Below, in pieces: positions 59,808-64,000 of a stretch of 64,000 bases of DNA. A model generated the notes under the pieces. It saw only the letters and a list, made by a program, of their open reading frames with translations, was not told where the DNA came from and made no database searches. This stretch comes from Rhinopithecus roxellana (taxonomy: Eukaryota; Chordata; Mammalia; Primates; Cercopithecidae), in the NCBI RefSeq assembly GCF_007565055.1, contig NC_044559.1, forward strand, positions 98,540,759 through 98,604,758. The letters are read 5' to 3'. Position numbers and translations under genes: made by a program. Numbering within the stretch: the stretch's first letter is position 1; each line of letters opens with the position of its first letter.

Positions 59808-60108
59808 GGCTGGGCACAGTGGACCATACCTATAATCCCAGCACTTTGGGAGGCTGAGGCAGGTGGATTGCTTGCACCCGAGTTTGAGACCAGCCTGGGC
59901 AACATGGCAAAACCCCCATCTCCACACACACACAACAACAACAAAAATGCAAAAATTAGCCAGGTGCAGTGGCACATGCCTGTGGTCCCAGCTACTCAGG
60001 AGGCTGAGTTGGATCACTTGAGCCCAGGAGGCAGCGGATGCAGTGAGCTGAGACTGGGCCACTGCACTTCAGCCTGGACAATAGAGCGAGACCCTATCTA
60101 AAAAAATA
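59808..60108 (+). mobile_element. Old Alu (AluJ-like)
   Basis: GGCTGGGCACAGTGGACCAT to CTATCTAAAAAAATAAAAA. AAAGATTTTTAG and AAAGATTTTTGG flank it. Confidence 0.93.
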
Positions 60109-62139
60109 AAAAAGATTTTTGGAATTTGCTAAGAGGATGTTGCATGATTCTTTTAACTCAGCCAAATTCTCTACAATCTGAGCAAATTACAAGATACGTA
60201 GAGGTATACAATTCATGTATATGGCACAAGAGATGCTGACAGGGTTTGTGCTAAGCAATCTTCATGAAGATATCTTTTACTCACATAATATTCCACCCTC
60301 TATGCCTTCAAGTTTCATAAACTCCACACAGGAGGTTATATGATGACTCCAGGCCAGATCATCTTATATGATATGAAGCTACTGAGTAAAAAAATAAAAG
60401 GGAGACAGCTTTCTGTCCATCTACTTGTATATACTCATATATACTCATATTCAATCTTGTAAATTGCAGACTGTCGTTGGAAAGATACATATGATCTCAG
60501 TATTAGTGGCTGCCTTGGAAGAGGGAAACTTAGGACTCAGAGAAGGGAAGGAGACTTAGTTCCCACTGAATTTTTTTATATTAAAACAATTTATCAAGTG
60601 TGTGTTACCTTAAATGATAACAAAAAGTAAGAAATGGGCAAAAATGATCCCATGGAAAAGGAATTGGTCAAGACTCTATCCCCCTTACAAAATACTTCCA
60701 GCAATTTTGCAAAATGCATTCAGAGACTCAAAAAAGTCCATTATCTTTTGACCAAGTGATTCACATTTAGAAATTTACCCTGACAATATATGAGTTGTAT
60801 ACAATGATTTATATACATGAATGTTCATTGAAAACAATCCGCATGTTGAACAAAAGGATAAGAGTTAATTTAAGGCAGTGGATTGCAAACAACTGTTGTG
60901 ATCATGGCCTACAGTTAGAAATACATTATATATCATGGTGTTTACATAAATAAAATCAGATCTCCACAGAGCAAAATTAGCCTTAATACACGTAATACAC
61001 AGTCATTTTCTTTTATATAATATTCCATTTAAAAACAAAAACAAAGCATGAACTGATTTCACGTGTCATTGAAGCATTGTGAACCACAATTGGAAAACCA
61101 CCATCATAAGGTACATCTATTGGATATTTTTTTATGCATTAAAACCAAGATCAGAAAATATTGAATTTTGTAGAAAGACACAGTTACAAATAAGCAGATT
61201 ACATTGTATGTATAACATTATAAAAAGTTCTTATTTTAAAAAAAGCACATAAGATGTTAATAGTGGTTTCGAGGGACAGATGTAAATTTTGTTCTCTTAA
61301 ATGCTTAATATTCTTAATAATTATCATTGAGCATACAGTAATTCTAATTAGAGAAGTTAATTATTTTTAGTTCTTCATCTCTGTGTCTTAAGAGACAATA
61401 CTCCTACTGCCCAATAAGCCTTCATGACAAAACTCTATCCATTGTCTAGAGACTTAATAAAGAGCAAAGACACTGACACTAGGAATTTTAGGTTTATGGC
61501 TTTTTGTCTGGCTACTATGCCATATCTCCAAAAATTTATTCTGACTGTATCTGCTTAAGGAAAATAACAGTTCTAGGCATATAATAATGCAAAACAAACA
61601 TTTGCTCCAGTATATTTTCAGATTACAATGTCCAATGTTAAAATATAAATTTGGTATTAGTAAATATTTATACATAATAAATTACCATTAACTCTCAACT
61701 GCCTACAAAACATTACTCAGACCACCGATCTTTTCAGAACTCCACTCAGCTCCCAGCCATTAGCAGTATACCTGAGAGCAGAGACTAGGTTGATGAAGAG
61801 AGGAGGGTTTGATACGGGGTAGTGGTGGTGGGGGTGGACGGGGACTGAAGGCATTCAAAGGAAAAAACAATTAGATGAAATTGCTTCCTATTATCTAGTT
61901 TCATAGTCTCCAATTAAATAGAGATAACTATATGGAATGTATGTTGCTAATGGTATGCAAGATGAATTTAGATGTGATGATAATGAATATTTATTATTTG
62001 GCCATGCATTAAAAAATAACCCATAAAACTTAAAATTTCTGATTCATGTGAGGTAGGATTTTAAGGGTCCTGTTAAGCTCAGAATTACAATGCAGAATTG
62101 TCCAATTTGTCCAATTGATACGAAATCTCATTATCTTTT

Positions 62140-62415
62140 ATTTTATTTTGTTTTACTGAGATGGAGTCTCGCTCTGTTACCCAGTCTGGAGTGCAGTGGT
62201 GTGATCTCAGCTCACTGCAGCCTCTGCCTCCCGGGTTCAAACGATTCTCCTGTCTCAGCCTTCCAAGTAGCCAGGACGAAAGGCATGCACCGCCACACCT
62301 GGCTAATTTTTGTATTTTTAGTAGAGACAGTGTTTCGCCATATTGGGTAGGCTAGTCCTGATCTTAAGTGATCTGCCTGCTTTGGTCTCCCACAGTGCTG
62401 GGATTACAGGCATGA
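62140..62415 (-). mobile_element. Alu, antisense, 5'-truncated
   Basis: TTTTATTTTGTTTTACTGAG then GATGGAGTCTCGCTCTGTTA, ending at GATTACAGGCATGAATTT, so the Alu head is incomplete. Confidence 0.93.
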
Positions 62416-62484
62416 ATTTCATAGACTTCAACTTTTGTGAATTAAATGTATTTATTTACATACTTATATTTTAAAAATCACATA

Positions 62485-62488
<4 letters not shown>

Positions 62489-62540
<52 letters not shown>

Positions 62541-62822
62541 AGACGGAGTCTCGCTCTATTGCCCAGGCTGGAGTGCAGTGGCCAGATCTCAGCTCACTGC
62601 AAGCTCCGCCTCCCAGGTTCACGCCATTCTCCTGCCTCAGCCTCCTGAGTAGCTGGGACTACAGGCGCCCACCACCTCGCCCGGCTAGTTTTTTGTATTT
62701 TTTAGTAGAGACGGGGTTTCACCGTGTTAGCCAGGATGGTCTCGATCTCCTGACCTCGTGATCCACCCGTCTCGGCCTCACAAAGTGCTGGGATTACAGG
62801 CTTGAGCCACCGCGCCCGGCCT
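62489..62822 (-). mobile_element. Young AluY, Old World monkey type, antisense
   Basis: A run of 51 T followed by GAGACGGAGTCTCGCTCTAT, ending GGCTTGAGCCACCGCGCCC. The very long tail argues for recent insertion. Confidence 0.96.
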
Positions 62823-63477
62823 AAAAAATTTTTAATTCAAAATTTAAACTGTCATTGTTTTCTTGTTTACATAGATAATGTAAATAATCCTTTCCCATTA
62901 TCAGAGTAATATAAGATTTTTCTTTTAAATAAATTTTTGAGCATAAAAGTGAGTTTACTTAAAGAAGAGTATCAGGTAAATAGAGTTTTATGTGTATATA
63001 TCATAAAAACTGTGAAGAGGACTTCACAGTGAATGACTAAAATTTGTGCAACCTAGGCATGGGTTAATTGAACTGTTGCCTAGAAAGCTGCTCTAAGTAC
63101 ATAAACCATGTGAAAGAAGTTTGATTAATTAAGTCATAGGCCTTAGCTGTGTTTTCTTTTGTGCTACAAGATAAATTTGCTATTCAGTAAAAGGTTATCC
63201 TATACTACAGAAGTGACATTGTGAAGAAAATGCTTAAATTTAAGGTAAAATAAATTTAAATTTCTATTTCTTAGTGCATATGCATAGAAAAGGCTTTGGA
63301 AAAACACAGTATACAAGGTACAATCAGTATTTATCTCTGGGTAGATAAAACTGGTGATAAAGATGTTTTTTACTAGTTGCTTGTTTCTATTTTTAAAATA
63401 TCTATATTGAACTGCTTGTGAGTAAGACAAAGAAATGAAGAAACTAATTTGTTTCATTCAGCAGTGTATACACTTAC

Positions 63478-63552
63478 CTGTCCAACTAAGTCCCAGGTGA
63501 TCGGCTACTATTGCCATCCTGATATCTGTCCGTTCACATGGACTCTGTGGAC
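63478..63552 (-). CDS. ANK3: ANK3 exon: start of death domain
   Basis: This 75-nt exon encodes 25 residues, GPQSPCERTDIRMAIVADHL followed by GLSWT, the first helices of the ankyrin death domain. The acceptor reads CGTAG and the donor is a strong CAG|GTAAGTG. It begins inside a Gly codon, with the first base supplied by the upstream exon, and ends one base into the Glu codon completed at 59545. In human ANK3, as I recall, the same residues follow directly after the giant neuron-specific exon or the shorter alternative path, so this exon should be shared by all major isoforms. Its nearest downstream exon is about 3.9 kb away. Confidence 0.96.
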
Positions 63553-64000
63553 CTACGATTTACAATTTCTTAATTAAAATAATCATCAAGAAAGATACGA
63601 TACTGGAAAATTGCTTTTAGCAGTATGCAGATTTTACAGAGAGACTAATGCTAACATTGTACACTTAAATGTGTCCTAGTCACCTACATGAACACTTCTT
63701 TGCACATGGCTCACTTGTTTTTCACCTGCATCAGGCCAAATGTCAGACTACATGGATGCTCAATGTAATGGGATTGAACATGCTGACAAGCTAGCTAGTT
63801 TACAACAGTTACAGAAGTGTCGTGTTGGTGAAAACACCATGATGGGATTTCAACATCTGTGCTTTTACTTTGACAGAATCATATCCATTAGCACATTAAA
63901 AAAAAAAAAAAAGGTTGTTCATCTTGAATGACACCAATATCTTCAGCATGCTTCCCTAGCTGTCTACCGTGTAGTTTGATCAAAAGGCAGAAAGAAGAGT
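63553..64000 (-). other. ANK3: ANK3 intron upstream of the first death-domain exon (partial)
   Basis: Runs off the window. A 14-nt A run lies near 63898-63912. A short open minus-strand frame at 63910-63999 is noted but has no splice signals that would make it an exon. Confidence 0.6.

Larger units (their letters stand above)
59546..63477 (-). other. ANK3: ANK3 intron within death domain
   Basis: A 3.9-kb intron (GTAAGT to TCTACAG) with three Alus and old L1-like sequence at about 60440-60880 (TTTGACCAAGTGATTCACAT, AATGTTCATTGAAAACAATC). A TGGGGGTGG-type G-rich run occurs at 61819-61843. Other parts show nothing recognisable. Confidence 0.65.
23530..64000 (-). other. ANK3: ANK3 (ankyrin-G) gene, 3' portion
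   Basis: Nine exons on the minus strand encode the ankyrin-G death domain, the C-terminal regulatory domain and the 3' UTR. Ankyrin-G is a membrane-cytoskeleton adaptor that links ion channels and adhesion proteins to spectrin, notably at the axon initial segment and nodes of Ranvier. The gene was identified from the translated exons, which match remembered human ANK3 almost residue for residue (for example ERTDIRMAIVADHLGLSWT and VELETPTGLHYTPPTPFQQ). Splice sites are canonical and phases agree across every junction (1,1,1,2,0,0,0, then the last coding exon). The 5' part of the gene lies beyond 64000. The 3' limit is inferred from a poly(A) signal near 23551 and could be further downstream if longer UTR forms exist. 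Confidence 0.97.

Noticed and set aside
63740..64000. Possible extra ANK3 exon (open minus-strand frame with LGKHAEDIGVIQDEQ)
   Set aside because: No acceptor and donor pair fits and the sequence does not match the ankyrin-G residues that precede GPQSPCER; left as unexplained intron.

Overview
This window is primate nuclear DNA, most likely from an Old World monkey. It is AT-rich and dense in Alu, MIR, LINE and old DNA-transposon copies. The coding segments are short, far apart, and bounded by GT/AG splice sites. Four young Alu copies (about 39501, 47347, 53281 and 62489) carry the GGCTCAAGCCTGTAATCCCA form of the Alu head, which I associate with cercopithecoid AluY subfamilies; human copies normally read GGCTCACGCCTG.

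The only protein-coding gene I can support is the 3' end of ANK3 (ankyrin-G), on the minus strand. Read from high to low coordinates it comprises three death-domain exons (63478-63552, 59414-59545, 58377-58520), a large C-terminal regulatory exon (54699-55365) with an in-frame 267-nt removable segment, a second regulatory exon (50776-51154), two small in-frame cassette exons (46289-46375 and 39112-39195), a short last-coding exon (37524-37608), and a terminal exon that is mostly 3' UTR (about 23530-24959). All junctions are canonical and the reading phases agree. The giant exon, spectrin-binding region and ankyrin repeats would lie above position 64000.

Positions 1 to about 23500 lie downstream of the gene and look intergenic. 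The main feature there is a nest of transposons at 6041-10428: a MER2-like element split by a nearly full-length Tigger1 DNA transposon, itself hit by Alus and flanked by an ERVL-type solo LTR. ERV1-type LTR remnants, a second MER2-like copy and an Alu-in-Alu insertion also occur. No bacterial-type operons, CRISPR arrays or tRNA genes were seen.

The observations most worth checking are: an apparent 1-nt deletion in the last coding exon of ANK3 that would replace its conserved C-terminus; the 267-nt exitron; a diverged inverted repeat of about 0.9 kb in an ANK3 intron (40230-41147); a 37-nt triplication ending in a perfect hairpin (33614-33750); and an exon-like segment on the antisense strand (45406-45582).
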